A stretch of 64,000 nt of DNA from Dreissena polymorpha (Eukaryota; Mollusca; Bivalvia; Myida; Dreissenidae), in assembly GCF_020536995.1 (NCBI RefSeq), contig NC_068367.1:64693945-64757944 (forward strand). Reading direction: 5' to 3'. A model generated the notes under the pieces. That model was not told the origin of the DNA, did not search any database, and saw nothing but the letters and a program-made list of their open reading frames with translations. The translations under genes and the position numbers were made by a program. Shown here in pieces: positions 50,801 through 60,925 of this stretch; positions within the stretch are counted from its first letter, which is position 1; each line of letters begins with the position of its first letter.

Positions 50801-51503
50801 AACCCATTGCTGAATTACTTAACAGTTTTAATTCATTAGAAAACCTGTTTTTTTCAGGAACTCGTATTGATTATTAAGCATAGGAGCCTTATAGACCCCT
50901 AACCAAATTTCTAACATTTATATGAAAATCACTTGTTTCAAATGTTAATAATTAACCTGTACTTGTTTAATTTAATATTATTTGTTGTTGATTGAAGTTT
51001 AACCCTTTTCCCCATTAGAAGCAAAGTGAAAATGGCTTTTGCAACCAGCATAAAACCAGAACAGCCTGCAAGTAACTCGCAGCCTGTTCAGGTTTTATGC
51101 TGTTTGCTGCTCATCAGTAACTAAGGGTTGGAAATGTAACCTTTAAAACTTGAATTTAGTAAGAAAGGTATTTCATGAAATGTAACTTTCTATGGGACTC
51201 CAAATGTGTCAAAATACGTATCTAAGTGGCAAAGGGTTAACCATTCTTTGTTCAAGGCTTATTTATTTGTTTATTTACAATTGAGTATAATGTCTCTTGT
51301 TTTCTAGGGATTTAAATGACATGGTGAGTCTCCAAGCAGTAAACGTGTTTGGTATGTTGAGGGAGGGACCCTTGGAAGTCCTCAAGTCCAATATGCCTCG
51401 TATTGAGGTCAACAGGTTTCAGTTCTCTGAAGTCGCCCGCCCAACGACGGGCATTCGACGGACTAGCATTTGGGGAATAAGAGTGCGAGATAACGCTGTG
51501 TAG
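35887..51503 (+). CDS. SKP2: S-phase kinase-associated protein 2 (F-box/LRR protein)
   Basis: Substrate receptor of the SCF(SKP2) E3 ubiquitin ligase, which in animals targets CDK inhibitors such as p27 for degradation. Exons: 35887-35957, 36431-36686, 37831-38014, 40195-40303, 44532-44646, 45633-45682, 46335-46469, 47151-47249, 47977-48104, 50241-50403, 51308-51503. Phases agree at every junction (1506 nt with stop, 501 residues; human SKP2 has 424). Residues 1-170 are a disordered Ser-rich region with basic KKR and KRQR patches; TWDIDSALTKKILHDMG resembles the conserved SKP2 N-terminal segment. The F-box spans about residues 171-215 (LSDEMVLGIFSWLP, then CARVCKKWSRLV in exon 4, DESLWKRIDL in exon 5). 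Leucine-rich repeats follow (LQYLDLS, LRKISLENL, LRHLNISGC, LRELDLSDS, LEHLSLSRCY). The tail VARPTTG with SIWGI matches the SKP2 C-terminus, which separates it from other FBXL proteins. An in-frame ATG slightly upstream (35855) could also be used. Large introns carry many repeats. Confidence 0.95.
36727..37016. mobile_element. Short non-autonomous DNA element, GTGCTCCAGCTAGG ends
   Basis: Inverted ends GTGCTCCAGCTAGG and CCTAGCTGGAGCAC, with CCCTGCCCTTTT and TGCCCTTTTGACAAAATA motifs inside. SKP2 intron 2. Confidence 0.75.
38679..39798 (-). repeat. TTAA-flanked element with tRNA-like centre, copy D, interrupted
   Basis: TTAA on both sides (38675-38678, 39799-39802). Starts AGGGGCCTTTTCACGG and ends CGTGAAAAGATCCCT. 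The minus-strand tRNA-like segment is near 38810-38900. A 609-bp element (39054-39662) is inserted within it. Lies in SKP2 intron 3. Confidence 0.85.
39054..39662. mobile_element. CAGTG...CACTG inverted-repeat DNA element nested in copy D
   Basis: Ends CAGTGTTCTGCCGTG and CACGGCAGAACACTG are 15-bp inverted repeats flanked by a 5-bp direct repeat TATTG. Contains GTGGGGACA motifs near both ends. No transposase was recognised, so it is a non-autonomous DNA element younger than its host repeat. Confidence 0.8.
40525..40998 (+). repeat. Dispersed repeat with DR1 motif, copy 2 (double body)
   Basis: Begins TATGCCCCCGGATCGAAAG, has two tandem bodies of the AACTTTAACC...GGCATG...GGTCAAGGTCAT unit, and ends TTTCTGACAAACACATCTCT. 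SKP2 intron 4. Confidence 0.85.
42079..43263. mobile_element. TTAA-flanked inverted-repeat element carrying a mariner insertion
   Basis: Ends AGCGGGTATATACGATTTT and AAAATCGTATATACCCGCT are perfect inverted repeats inside TTAA (42075-42078 and 43264-43267), a piggyBac-type target. Without the inner mariner it would be about 430 bp and has no transposase. SKP2 intron 4. Confidence 0.8.
42290..43043 (+). mobile_element. Mariner-family transposon, internally deleted
   Basis: Inverted ends CAAGGGGTGCTCCAGAAGTT and (complement) CGAGGGGTGTTCCAGAAGTT, flanked by TA. The frame reading through 42570-42806 encodes the C-terminal end of a mariner transposase: SPPYSPDFAPMDF, with the third catalytic Asp, then LRGIRFASKQEL, ending CIRVGGDYVEKI. 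At 754 bp versus the usual 1.3 kb, the region encoding most of the catalytic domain is gone, so it cannot make active transposase. Confidence 0.9.
43430..44125 (+). repeat. Dispersed repeat with three tandem 152-bp units
   Basis: Begins CCCCACGCTTTTTGAAAAGC, then units starting near 43665, 43816 and 43968, each with TATGACAATACGGTCAATC and CCCTGGGGCGCCC. Ends GTGGGGATACGCG. The third unit is shorter. SKP2 intron 4. Confidence 0.8.
44826..44945 (+). repeat. Palindromic MITE (GTGTCGTCCC family), right half only
   Basis: AAAATCCAGTTTAGGCAGAA to GTTTTTCG-like end CCCTTTTCGCAGAG; left half absent. SKP2 intron 5. Confidence 0.75.
45100..45555 (-). repeat. Dispersed inverted-repeat element, second copy
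   Basis: Same family as the element near 0.7-1.2 kb, inverted: begins GTCCCCTACTGGTTTCACCG and ends CCGGTAGGGGAC, with the tandem GTTGCTATGGCAAC unit inside. It sits in SKP2 intron 5, about 80 bases before exon 6. Confidence 0.7.
46110..46230. repeat. Fragment of the foldback element
   Basis: CCCGCTAAGAAAATTTGTTG followed by GAGTAATCTCAAGATATAAA and AAATAAATGCTAATCAC matches the inner half of the foldback element near 9.2 kb. SKP2 intron 6. Confidence 0.55.
46480..46826 (+). repeat. Dispersed repeat with DR1 motif, copy 3
   Basis: Begins ATGCCCCCGGATTGAATGAT only about 11 bases after SKP2 exon 7 and ends GTTTCTGACAAACACATCTC. SKP2 intron 7. The DR1 motif is degenerate in this copy. Confidence 0.85.
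47650..47942 (+). repeat. Palindromic MITE (GTGTCGTCCC family), copy with short internal duplication
   Basis: The left arm contains two adjacent copies of TTCATGCATGTGTAGACAGT plus the following GTCGTTCCA, otherwise a complete family member. It ends about 35 bases before SKP2 exon 9. Confidence 0.85.
48358..48975 (+). repeat. Dispersed repeat with three tandem units of about 170-190 bp
   Basis: TAGCTCAACTATTATATATG at the left, then units beginning near 48445, 48615 and 48803 with GTTAAAGTTTTCGT, CTTGACATATTGCTTT and AACAAGAGCAGA. Followed by C-rich, low-complexity sequence to about 49290. SKP2 intron 9. Confidence 0.75.
49690..49906 (+). repeat. Dispersed repeat with DR1 motif, copy 4
   Basis: Contains GTGTGTCCCAAAACTTTAAC, GGCATGCATGTGTATCTCAT and the end GACAAACACATCTCTTG. 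SKP2 intron 9. Confidence 0.85.
51000..51240. repeat. MITE with TTAACCCTTT ends, copy 1
   Basis: Ends TTTAACCCTTTTCCCCATTA and AGTGGCAAAGGGTTAA; an internal hairpin CAGCATAAAACCAGAACAG / CTGTTCAGGTTTTATGCTG. SKP2 intron 10, about 65 bases before the last exon. Confidence 0.8.
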
Positions 51504-52600
51504 TTTGTGTGAGATTGGGGTGAATTAACAAAAAATCTGAAGGCTTTCACACACACAAACAATTGAAATAAAGTTGTATCATCAAAAAGTTATTTCCTTC
51601 TTGATAGACATTTTGCAAACATGGAATTGTTAAAATGCTAAATCATTTTTAATTAATATTGGGAAAGAAAGTTTACTGCAATTGAATAGTTTTAACAATT
51701 TTTTTTTAATCAGCTTAAAGCTATCATAGATGTTAATGTTCTTTTGCTCAAGTGTATTTTACATACATGTAAATGTACAGGTTTGTTTGCAAGTGCAAGT
51801 GAATATACTGATATGTGCTTTAAACATTTATTTTACTTTCATGTATGATGATTTTATCAATTAAATATGGATGTATGTATATAGAAAGTGCACACTCACA
51901 AATAAATATGAGTGATTAATATAGGTAGGAAGAATATTTGCTTAATCTATAACATGGAATATATGTAGCTACGTGAAAAATATTGATATTTATCTGAAAT
52001 ATTTTACTTCTTCCATAAATTATATCATTTCATAGAATGTTTCCTGTGTCTGATGAATGAACTTTTATGTTTCAAGCCAATATGTACTCAAGTTATCTCC
52101 CTTCGCTCATTATTCAATGGAGTTTTATGCATATTTTTGATATATTATCATGATCTCATGGTGGTAATAATTAATTGAATTATCTTTGAATCATTACATG
52201 ATAAGCATTAAGAATCATATTAAAGCAATTTTTTGTTCAAAGTATACACAAGTAATTTATCATCATGCATAAATGATTGTATGTTTCTCCATTTGGAATT
52301 TCAGTTTCATATGTCAGCTTTTGGTATTTGAGTTATAATATGCATGTTTTTGATGTAAAATATGGGGAAAAAAGAAAGAGTTTTGTTTAAGTCATGAAAC
52401 ATCTAAAATTCTTATATTAGTAAATACAGAAATGAAAGTCAACTAAGTCCATTTGCTGTGTTAGAACTTTTGTTTAATGTACATTATTGATGCATAGAAT
52501 TGAGTTTGATAAACATCTTACAGATGTTAAAAAAATTTCCCTTCAAATTGAATTATGTAAAATTTCATCAACGAAAAAATCTGATTAGATCTATAATATA
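51504..52600. other. SKP2 3' UTR and downstream AT-rich DNA
   Basis: Contains the AATAAA at 51567 and several ATTAAA/AATAAA-like words later; otherwise nothing recognised. Confidence 0.5.
51567..51572 (+). terminator. SKP2: Polyadenylation signal AATAAA of SKP2
   Basis: AATAAA lies 64 bases after the SKP2 stop codon. It is the first canonical signal; further A/T-rich downstream sequence could allow a longer 3' UTR. Confidence 0.5.
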
Positions 52601-52604
52601 AGCT

Positions 52605-54085
52605 GCGACCCAGGAAAACTTTGCTTAATGCATTCACTGAAACTATCGTCCCATTAAACTATGTAGTCCGCACAGTCAAATCAGGGGCAACATGTTTTGC
52701 CCAGCCTGGATTTTTATTAAGAAGAGACTTCCTGTCCCTGATTAGGCTGTGAAGACTGCATCCAGATTAGGCTGTGAAGACTGCACCCAGATTAGGCTGT
52801 GAAGACTGCACCCAGATTAGGCTGTGAAGACTGCACCCAGATTAGGCTGTGAAGACTGCATCCAGATTAGGCTGTGAAGACTGCACCCAGATTAGGCTGT
52901 GAAGACTGCACCCAGATTAGGCTGTGAAGACTGCACCCAGATTAGGCTGTGAAGACTGCACCCAGATTAGGCTGTGAAGACTGCATCCAGATTAGGCTGT
53001 GAAGACTGCACCCAGATTAGGCTGTGAAGACTGCACCCAGATTAGGCTGTGAAGACTGCACCCTGATTAGGCTGTGAAGACTGCATCCAGATTAGGCTGT
53101 GAAGACTGCACCCAGATTAGGCTGTGAAGACTGCATCCAGATTAGGCTGTGAAGACTGCACCCAGATTAGGCTGTGAAGACTGCACCCAGATTAGGCTGT
53201 GAAGACTGCACCCAGATTAGGCTGTGAAGACTGCACCCAGATTAGGCTGTGAAGACTGCACCCAGATTAGGCTGTGAAGACTGCACCCAGATTAGGCTGT
53301 GAAGACTGCACCCAGATTAGGCTGTGAAGACTGCACCCAGATTAGGCTGTGAAGACTGCACCCAGATTAGGCTGTGAAGACTGCATCCAGATTAGGCTGT
53401 GAAGACTGCACCCAGATTAGGCTGTGAAGACAGCACCCAGATTAGGCTGTGAAGACTGCACCCAGATTAGGCTGTGAAGACTGCACCCAGATTAGGCTGT
53501 GAAGACTGCACCCACATTAGGCTGTGAAGACTGCACCCAGATTAGGCTGTGAAGACTGCACCCAGATTAGGCTGTGAAGACTGCACCCTGATTAGGCTGT
53601 GAAGACTGCACCCAGATTAGGCTGTGAAGACTGCACCCAGATTAGGCTGTGAAGACTGCACCCAGATTAGGCTGTGAAGACTGCACCCAGATTAGGCTGT
53701 GAAGACTGCACCCAGATTAGGCTGTGAAGACTGCACCCAGATTAGGCTGTGAAGACTGCACCCAGATTAGGCTGTGAAGACTGCACCCAGATTAGGCTGT
53801 GAAGACTGCACCCAGATTAGGCTGTGAAGACTGCACCCTGATTAGGCTGTGAAGACTGCACCCAGATTAGGCTGTGAAGACTGCACCCAGATTAGGCTGT
53901 GAAGACTGCACCCAGATTAGGCTGTGAAGACTGCACCCAGATTAGGCTGAGAAGACTTCCTGTCCCTGATTAGGCTGAGAAGACTTCCTGTCCCTGATTA
54001 GGCTGTGAAGACTGCACCCTGATTAGGCTGTGAAGACTGCACCCTGATTAGGCTGTGAAGACTGCACCCTGATTTCCCATAATGC
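52605..54085 (+). repeat. 25-bp satellite grown inside a palindromic MITE
   Basis: About 53 tandem copies of a 25-base unit (GATTAGGCTGTGAAGACTGC plus ACCCA) at 52738-54074, nearly uniform, with CATCC, CCCTG and CCCAC variants and two 28-base units near the end. The left flank (52605-52737) is a worn left arm of the GTGTCGTCCC MITE. Confidence 0.95.
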
Positions 54086-54709
54086 AGTTTATTTATATTT
54101 AATTTTTGGATGCCAATATCATGTCAATCATGTGTCGTTTCCTATTAGTGTGTTCATAACCAATTAGATTTATGTAATTATTATAATTATGTTCAGCTTA
54201 TTTTTTTATGTTCATTGACCACTGTTCTTTGTTATAATGTCTTTCCTCCCACCACATGTGTTCAGCTGTTGTTAATTTAGTTCTTGATGAATGCATTTGT
54301 ATCATGTTGTGTAAAATATTATAGGATTATTGTTTAACAGGTTTCAAACGTAGTTGAAAATCCTGGTTATTTGATTCATGTATGGCAGTAGGGTAGCATC
54401 AAACTGATGATGTTTGGTCTGTAATTTTCATTTTGCACTTGCCAAACTTGTGCTTGAATGGATTTATTGCACTGATTTTTTTTTTGTAGCTTGCGCAAAC
54501 ACCTAGCTTTGATTGTGTTTGTGTAAGTTGGGTTCAAAAGACCAACAACGAACAGATGGTTACTGGCAAAAAACTTACGATTGGTTTGACCAATTTTGCT
54601 GAAACTTGTTGTATATCTTGTTTTCATTGAGATTTACTTAGGATTGAATTTTCAGCATGTCATAATATGTAAAGGTCAATGTCACTCTTACTAAAAATAT
54701 TTGTGTCTT

Positions 54710-54810
54710 GTTCTGAGAAAACTTGGCATAATGCATGTGTGTAAAGTGTCATCCTAGATTAGCCTGTGCAGTCCGCACAGGCTAATCAGGGACGACACTT
54801 TCCGCTCAAG
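54710..54810 (+). repeat. Palindromic MITE (GTGTCGTCCC family), left half
   Basis: GTTCTGAGAAAACTTGGCAT through GGGACGACACTTTCCGC; the right half is missing. Confidence 0.8.
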
Positions 54811-55021
54811 ACACATATAATGGATTTCCGGTGAATGACTAGTTTGAAATTGAATGGAGATATTTACATGTACTTGTAAACATGGCCTCAGCATCATATT
54901 GAGATGAATTGTACATAATACATATTTTTGTAGCATATATCAAGCAAAAAGTGTGTTTCCTCTCATCTAATGTGTTCAACACCAATTAGAATTGTATTAT
55001 TTGATACTGTATGTTCATAAT

Positions 55022-55254
55022 ATGAGTCATGTTCTGAGAAAACTGGGCATAATGCATGTGCAAAAAGTGCCGCCCAGATTAGCCTGTGCAGTCTGCACAG
55101 GCTAATCAGGGATGACACTTTTAGCTTTTATGACATATTTGGTTTAAATGAAGTCTCTTAGCAAAAATCCAATTTAGGAGAAATGTCTTCCCTGATTAGC
55201 CTGTGCAGACAACACTTTACGCACATTCATTAAGCCCAGTTTTCTCAGAATGCG
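55022..55254 (+). repeat. Palindromic MITE (GTGTCGTCCC family), complete copy
   Basis: From GTCATGTTCTGAGAAAACTG to CCAGTTTTCTCAGAATGCGC. Confidence 0.9.
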
Positions 55255-55259
55255 CCTAA

Positions 55260-57230
55260 TATTTTCTGAAAATCAAGCGTGCTTACAGGGTCCTTAGTCA
55301 TAATTTCCTCCCCACCCCATGTGTTCAGCATCTGTTAGACTATTATTATATTAATGTATGTTTATTATAATTTTTGTAACATGTAGTTTAAAGACCTAGG
55401 GTCTTTGTTATTATTATAATGTCTTTCTTCCCACCAAATGTGTTCAGCATTCTTTAGATTTAGTTTTTGTCACAAAATATGTTAATCAGTATAAATTTAT
55501 GTTTTGTAACTGAATAGTGTGAAACTTGTAAATGTGTGAAGAATAGTGTAGATCAGTAGTCAATATGAAATAGAAAAAGATGGCATTCAAACGTACTGGT
55601 ACATAAAAACGTGTCATTCATAGTTTTATTTATGTATCTAGCGAGTATGGCACCGTTAAGTATTGAATGTTTGCAGTGCACATTTGTTTATGGGAACAAG
55701 AGTATCAAAAGAGAGAACATGAATTCTGTTGAAGGTTAAAAATAAAAATATTTGAGGACTTATCCTGTTTAAAACATAAATATAAGTTTTTTCCAAAAAA
55801 GCTGATATTTTTAAACTTGATGTTGGTATGATAGCAGCTCACTAATTTTTTTGAGATTTCAGAACTTCGAATTGTCCAAATTACATAGATATAGAAGTAT
55901 TTGGTCTAAAGTTAAACTAAATCATTCTTTAATATTGCAATATTTCAGCAAATGCAGTATAACTGGTTATTTTGAGTTTGTAATAAAATAAACTATTTAG
56001 AATCTAATGTCTTAAAATAGATGTTCAAAGGAAACGATATCTGTAGTGTTTACCCAGTAGAGCATAGGGGCATGACAAGTAAGTTCCATGATATCATGCC
56101 AGAAAATGAAGATAAATTTATTCAACTATTATACGTTTTATTAAGTCCTAACCGATAGTTATTTTTAATTTGCAGACTGAATCCTTTGGACTAGATTAGA
56201 AATGATCTCAAAAACAACTAGTGTAAAGGCTGCATGGTACTTTATCATATGTAAGAAGTTTCAAGTATTGGATGTGTGATAGTCTATTTGAAGAGAAGTT
56301 TTAAACATATTTTGTATAACTTTCAGGAAACAAAGTTGTTACAGAAGGGGGTATACTAGTTTTAGGTTGTCTGTCGTTGTCTGGCACGTTTCCGTGCTCA
56401 AGCAGAACAGTGCCAGTACTACATGTTTTTCAATCAGCAAATGTTTTGACAAAATAAATATAAGTTTGCATTTTTATGTATTTTATGATTATATGTCATT
56501 TTAATTATAAAACATATACAATTTATCAAATATTGGACAAGAGTTTCTGAACAGCCGTTTTGCTTCTTTTCAGTATCAATGCTGTGATTAAGTGAACTGT
56601 ATTTTATTGTTTGGTCACCTTACAAAGTTTTAATACAAAAGTTTAAAATGTTTAAACTGCAATAAATATGTCAACTTAGAACTGATAAAAACTATTAATA
56701 TTTGTACAAGTGAAACAAATCCGCATGTGTGCCATAAATCCTAATGTAAAAAATGTTTGATCTGCTATTACCTGGTTTTACCACAAACTCAGTTTTAACT
56801 GTTGATGTTTAAAGTTGTATTAACTTCAAGAAGAAGTTTATTTAATCAGTGTTTTGATGAAAAAATATGTTGAAACAATAAATTATTTTTTAATAGCCAC
56901 TTGGTGGTTTGTTGTTTGTCTGAATTGAAATTTCAAAGTTTAGTGTCTTCACAAAAAATTAAGCTATTCTAATTGCCATGGTTAGTGTGATGCTGTTAAT
57001 TTTAAGTGTGCAAAAAGTGTTTATGTTCAAGAAACACACGTGTTCATATCACACTTTTGCATGTGTCTGAACAAGGTCCCTAGGATAAAGGTATCTAAAT
57101 CAAGGTTAAAATTAAGAAATTAGTGGATATTGTTTTTCCAATCTTTATATACGTAAATAGGCATATGCTTGTGATTTTTGCAATCTTATTGCAATCTTGC
57201 CCAATTTCTCTTGCCTCATAAGGTATTGCT
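55260..57230. other. Intergenic AT-rich DNA, nothing recognised
   Basis: No gene, RNA or repeat copy could be supported. Short shared phrases such as CACCNNATGTGTTCAGC recur at 54250, 55310 and 55430, hinting at an old tandem duplication. Confidence 0.4.
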
Positions 57231-57465
57231 GCAAGTGTGATGAAACTTAACAATCATGTATCAAATTGTGCTTCAGGTCATTTTCATACAGATTTTAGTG
57301 ATACAACTGGAGTTTTTTTTCATACCTTCCATCCCATGTCTAGCTTAACATGTACTCGCGTAACTTGGTTTTACATGCAAACAGTGTGCAAGTGCACATC
57401 TCTAGTAACTGCAGATTTATGTGGATCACTAATTGAAAGTATACAATGCATTGAAAACAGAACAG

Positions 57466-57545
57466 CCAGGATGACCAAGTGGCTAGCGCTTTTCAATCCT
57501 AAGGACACTGGTTCATGTCCAGCTGGAAAAAAACTTGGATTTTCT
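57466..57545 (+). repeat. tRNA-like segment, probably SINE or pseudogene
   Basis: GATGACCAAGTGGCTAGCGC resembles an A box and GGTTCATGTCC a B box, with stem-like ends GCCAG and CAGCTGGAA. It lacks a clean cloverleaf, so not called as a functional tRNA. Confidence 0.4.
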
Positions 57546-57769
57546 GTCTTAAATTCCATTTTATTCATTCTAGAGGAGCTCCACAGTTTGGTGGTCAAAA
57601 TCTTGACACTTCAGGCATTTACTGACACACTTAAAAAAAATAGCCCAATCTCTGAACCAGTCTTTTTAAGGTAATAAGACTACACTTACTTGCACTGTAT
57701 TTAGTTGCATCATCTTGTTTTCTTTGCGAGACGTCATCTTACAATTATTTTGATTGACATATACCTCGC

Positions 57770-58014
57770 CCACAGAGGCAAAGTGAAAAATGCTATATGC
57801 AAACAGCATAAAACCAGAACAGACTGCGAGTAACTCACAGTCTGTTCGGGATTTATGCTGTTTGCTGTTCATCAGTATCTAAGGGTTGGAAATCAAACCT
57901 TAAAAACTTGAATCTAGTAAGAATGGTCATTAATTAAATTTAACTTTTTATGGGACTACAAATGTGTAAAAATACATATCTATGCGTAAAATACGTATCT
58001 AAGTGGTAAAGGTT
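57770..58014. repeat. MITE with internal GCATAAAACCAGAACAG hairpin, copy 2
   Basis: Matches the element at 51000-51240: GAGGCAAAGTGAAAAATGC, the hairpin, CATCAGTATCTAAGGGTTGG, and end CTAAGTGGTAAAGG. Confidence 0.75.
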
Positions 58015-58461
58015 TCTACTGACAAATATGGAAAAATACACATTCAACACCTGAAATTAATGAAAACGAGTGATAATATAAACATTTTTATCTCGGGGGC
58101 CCCCACACCCACACCCCCACCACCCGTCCAGTGGGACAAAATGGTGATAGAAATGGTCCTGCTGCTTATGAAGAATGTACACATGTATTGAAGAATAACA
58201 ATTACACAACATTTTCACCAAGAATGTTGATAGGAAATGCAATGGCCAATAGTTCCAGGGTGTGAGTTATAACACTTGGCCCATCTTTTCTGAAACTGTG
58301 CCTTATTTTAGATACTAATAAAAAGACTACAGAGATAGTTGAAGTATATACTGAAAATATGGAAACTTACAAACTTTTTTCAAGTTATATATACCAGTCG
58401 TGATTTGTTAATCAATATATTAACTAATAATTGTAAAAAAATACGTTTTTTTAGAACTTTT

Positions 58462-58925
58462 CATTTTTAGCTCACCTGAGCACAACGTGCTCGTGGTGAG
58501 CTTTTGTGATCGCCTTTTGTCCGTCGTGCGACGTGTGTTGTCAACATTTTGCCCTGTGAACACTCTAGAGACCACATTTATTGTCCGATCTTCATGAAAC
58601 TTGGTCAGAACATTTGTCCCATTGATACCTCGACTGAGTTCGAAACTGGGTCATGCTGGGTCAAAAACTAGGTCACTAGGTAAAAAAAAAGAAAAACGTG
58701 AACACTGTAGAAGTGACATTTGATACCCAATCTTCATGTAACTTTGTCAAAATGTTTGTCTAAATGATATGTTGGTTGAGTTCAAAAATGGTTCCGGTCC
58801 GTTGAAAAACATGGCCGCCAGGGACGGGGCAGTATTCCTTATATGGCTATAGAGAAACCTTGTGAACACTCTAGAAGTCACAATTTGTACCCAATTATCA
58901 TTTGAGAGAACTCTTTCTTCATTAA
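58462..58925 (+). repeat. Dispersed TAGCTCACCTGAGC repeat, copy 1
   Basis: TTTAGCTCACCTGAGCACAA, GTGAGCTTTTGTGATCGCC, GATCTTCATGAAACTTGGTC and AACATGGCCGCCAGGG, a layout common in bivalve genomes. A diverged second copy lies at 60180-60412. Confidence 0.75.
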
Positions 58926-59207
58926 CATACTAGTATGCTCAAGATACTCTCCCTTGACGGATCCACATTTCTGCTAAAATAAACTGGGTTTTATTGTTTA
59001 ATACAATAAACCACATTAATGATTATCAAAGATTTGTGTTTTAAAATGGATTTATTGATTTTTTTTATTGGAACTATAATTGCATGGAGATTCTGAAAAT
59101 AGTTCATTATTGTTTATAAACAAGGCTCTCAGGGGGGTGTTAGTTTTTTTGTATGTCTACAGTTGTTTATAGTGAAACATTGTGAATACTTTTAGTCACA
59201 TTTTTAG

Positions 59208-60054
59208 TAGTGCTGCAACAATATACCGGTTTATCGGTATATATCGCAATACGCAATCCGCATATTGTATTGCGATACGATTTTCATCATACCGGTACGA
59301 ACATTTTACAAAAATTCATTCACATTTCGTCCAGAAAAGCCATTCGAAATAATGATAACAAGGTAAACAAAACAAAGCAGTGTAAAAATTGTTTTTCCAT
59401 AAAAATAGCATTCTGATAGTGTTTTATACGGAGTAGCGTTGTTACATCGGAGCATTCGTTCGATGCTTTTGAACAGATTATCGTTGAATTAATTGCGCAC
59501 AGCTGTAAATGTTTTGTTCGATTCTGAATGAGCATTATTAAATTTGTATTCCGAATTTCGGAATTACGCTTCCAAATTTTAATGCTAATGCGACAATAAA
59601 AAATTCTAGCGTCAAATAAAAAGTGCTTTATCCTTTGTCTCAATAAAAAGCGCGCGAAAATTATACAGACATGTAGAACGTGGCAAAGAAAGTATGGGTG
59701 TATTTTGTGTTGTATAAAAACGGGAACTTCACATCAGGTGAATTACGAGTGTTCAGTGGAAAAAAATGCCCCGGTTGGACGTTATTTCATCACATCTTTA
59801 AATAGTAACGAATGCCAAAATGTATTCGATACTTAAGAAAATTTGCCAATGTTTGTGTTTCTTGTTATTCTTGAGCACATTTATAGTAAATATATACCAT
59901 ATTTTGCTTTAAAGCTGGAATATACGGGATTATCGGGTAATTGGCAAGTTATATTTTTGGTACAAGTTAGCAATATATTGCGATATATTGCAATACGGGT
60001 TTTTGAACTGACAATATATTGCAATACGGTTTTTGGCGTATTGTTGCAGCACTA
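59208..60054. mobile_element. Non-autonomous hAT-like element
   Basis: Ends TAGTGCTGCAACAATA and TATTGTTGCAGCACTA are inverted and flanked by a perfect 8-bp direct repeat ATTTTTAG (59200-59207, 60055-60062), the hAT signature. Subterminal CAATATATTGC/ATTGCAATACG motifs repeat. No transposase was recognised in its 847 bp. Confidence 0.85.
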
Positions 60055-60179
60055 ATTTTTAGTTCAATCTGAATGACACTTGCTGAGTGCAAATGTTGTT
60101 ATCATATCTTGATTTAGTTTACTCAATTAGTTTAATGATATCATCTTCAAACATGGTGACAATCTTTATGAGCATAATA

Positions 60180-60412
60180 TTTTTTGCTCATGGTGAACTT
60201 TTGTGATCAGCTTTTGTCAATTGTCTTGTCTTCTGTTGTGCGTCATGAATATTTGCCTTGTTAACACTGTAGCAGCCACATTTATTGTCGGATCTTCATT
60301 AAACTTTGTCAGAAGATTTGTCCCAATGATATCTTCAAAGTTCAAAAATGGTTCAGGTGTGTTGAAAAACATGGCCGCCAGTCGGCCATTTGTTGTTTAT
60401 TCTTCATGAAAC
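60180..60412 (+). repeat. Dispersed TAGCTCACCTGAGC repeat, copy 2, partial
   Basis: TTTTGTGATCAGCTTTTGTC, CCACATTTATTGTCGGATC and AACATGGCCGCCAG match copy 1. Confidence 0.7.
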
Positions 60413-60867
60413 TTGATTTACCAGGCAAATTGTATATTTTGTCTGCATGTACAGAATTCCAATTCTAAAACTTAAATCTTTACAAACAGTTGAAACAGTA
60501 AGCCCTTTCAATGCCGACATAACCTTATGTTTATTTAAAAAAAACATGAAGCAGCTTCAAATTCAGACAGAGATATGTAACATGTGTTTATATGCTTTCT
60601 TGGTCATATTGTTTTTATAGGTGGAAAAAACATCACAAAGCATTTACATAATGTTAATAAGCTTATATTAAAACATCTCACTATCAAAATAGTGTACGAA
60701 CACATTTTGTTTTCAACAACCAAACATTGTTTCAACGACCAGAATGTTTTCCCTATTCCCAAATGAAGATGAAAATTTTTTAATGAGTTAAACTACTGAT
60801 ATAGGAGACCAACGCGTGAAACCACTAATCTTCGACAAAATTTCACACACTTTGTTTCTGACTGCTG

Positions 60868-60873
60868 TTTATT
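60868..60873 (-). terminator. Polyadenylation signal of the lysine-rich gene
   Basis: TTTATT on the plus strand reads AATAAA on the minus strand, about 55 bases beyond the stop codon of the lysine-rich gene. Confidence 0.5.
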
Positions 60874-60925
60874 TTTTACTAAAGGCGTCTTTTAAACACA
60901 TATTGCTATAAGATTAAAACGCTTC

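Noticed and set aside
52738-54074. CRISPR array
   Set aside because: The 25-bp units are contiguous with no unique spacers, and the window is eukaryotic.
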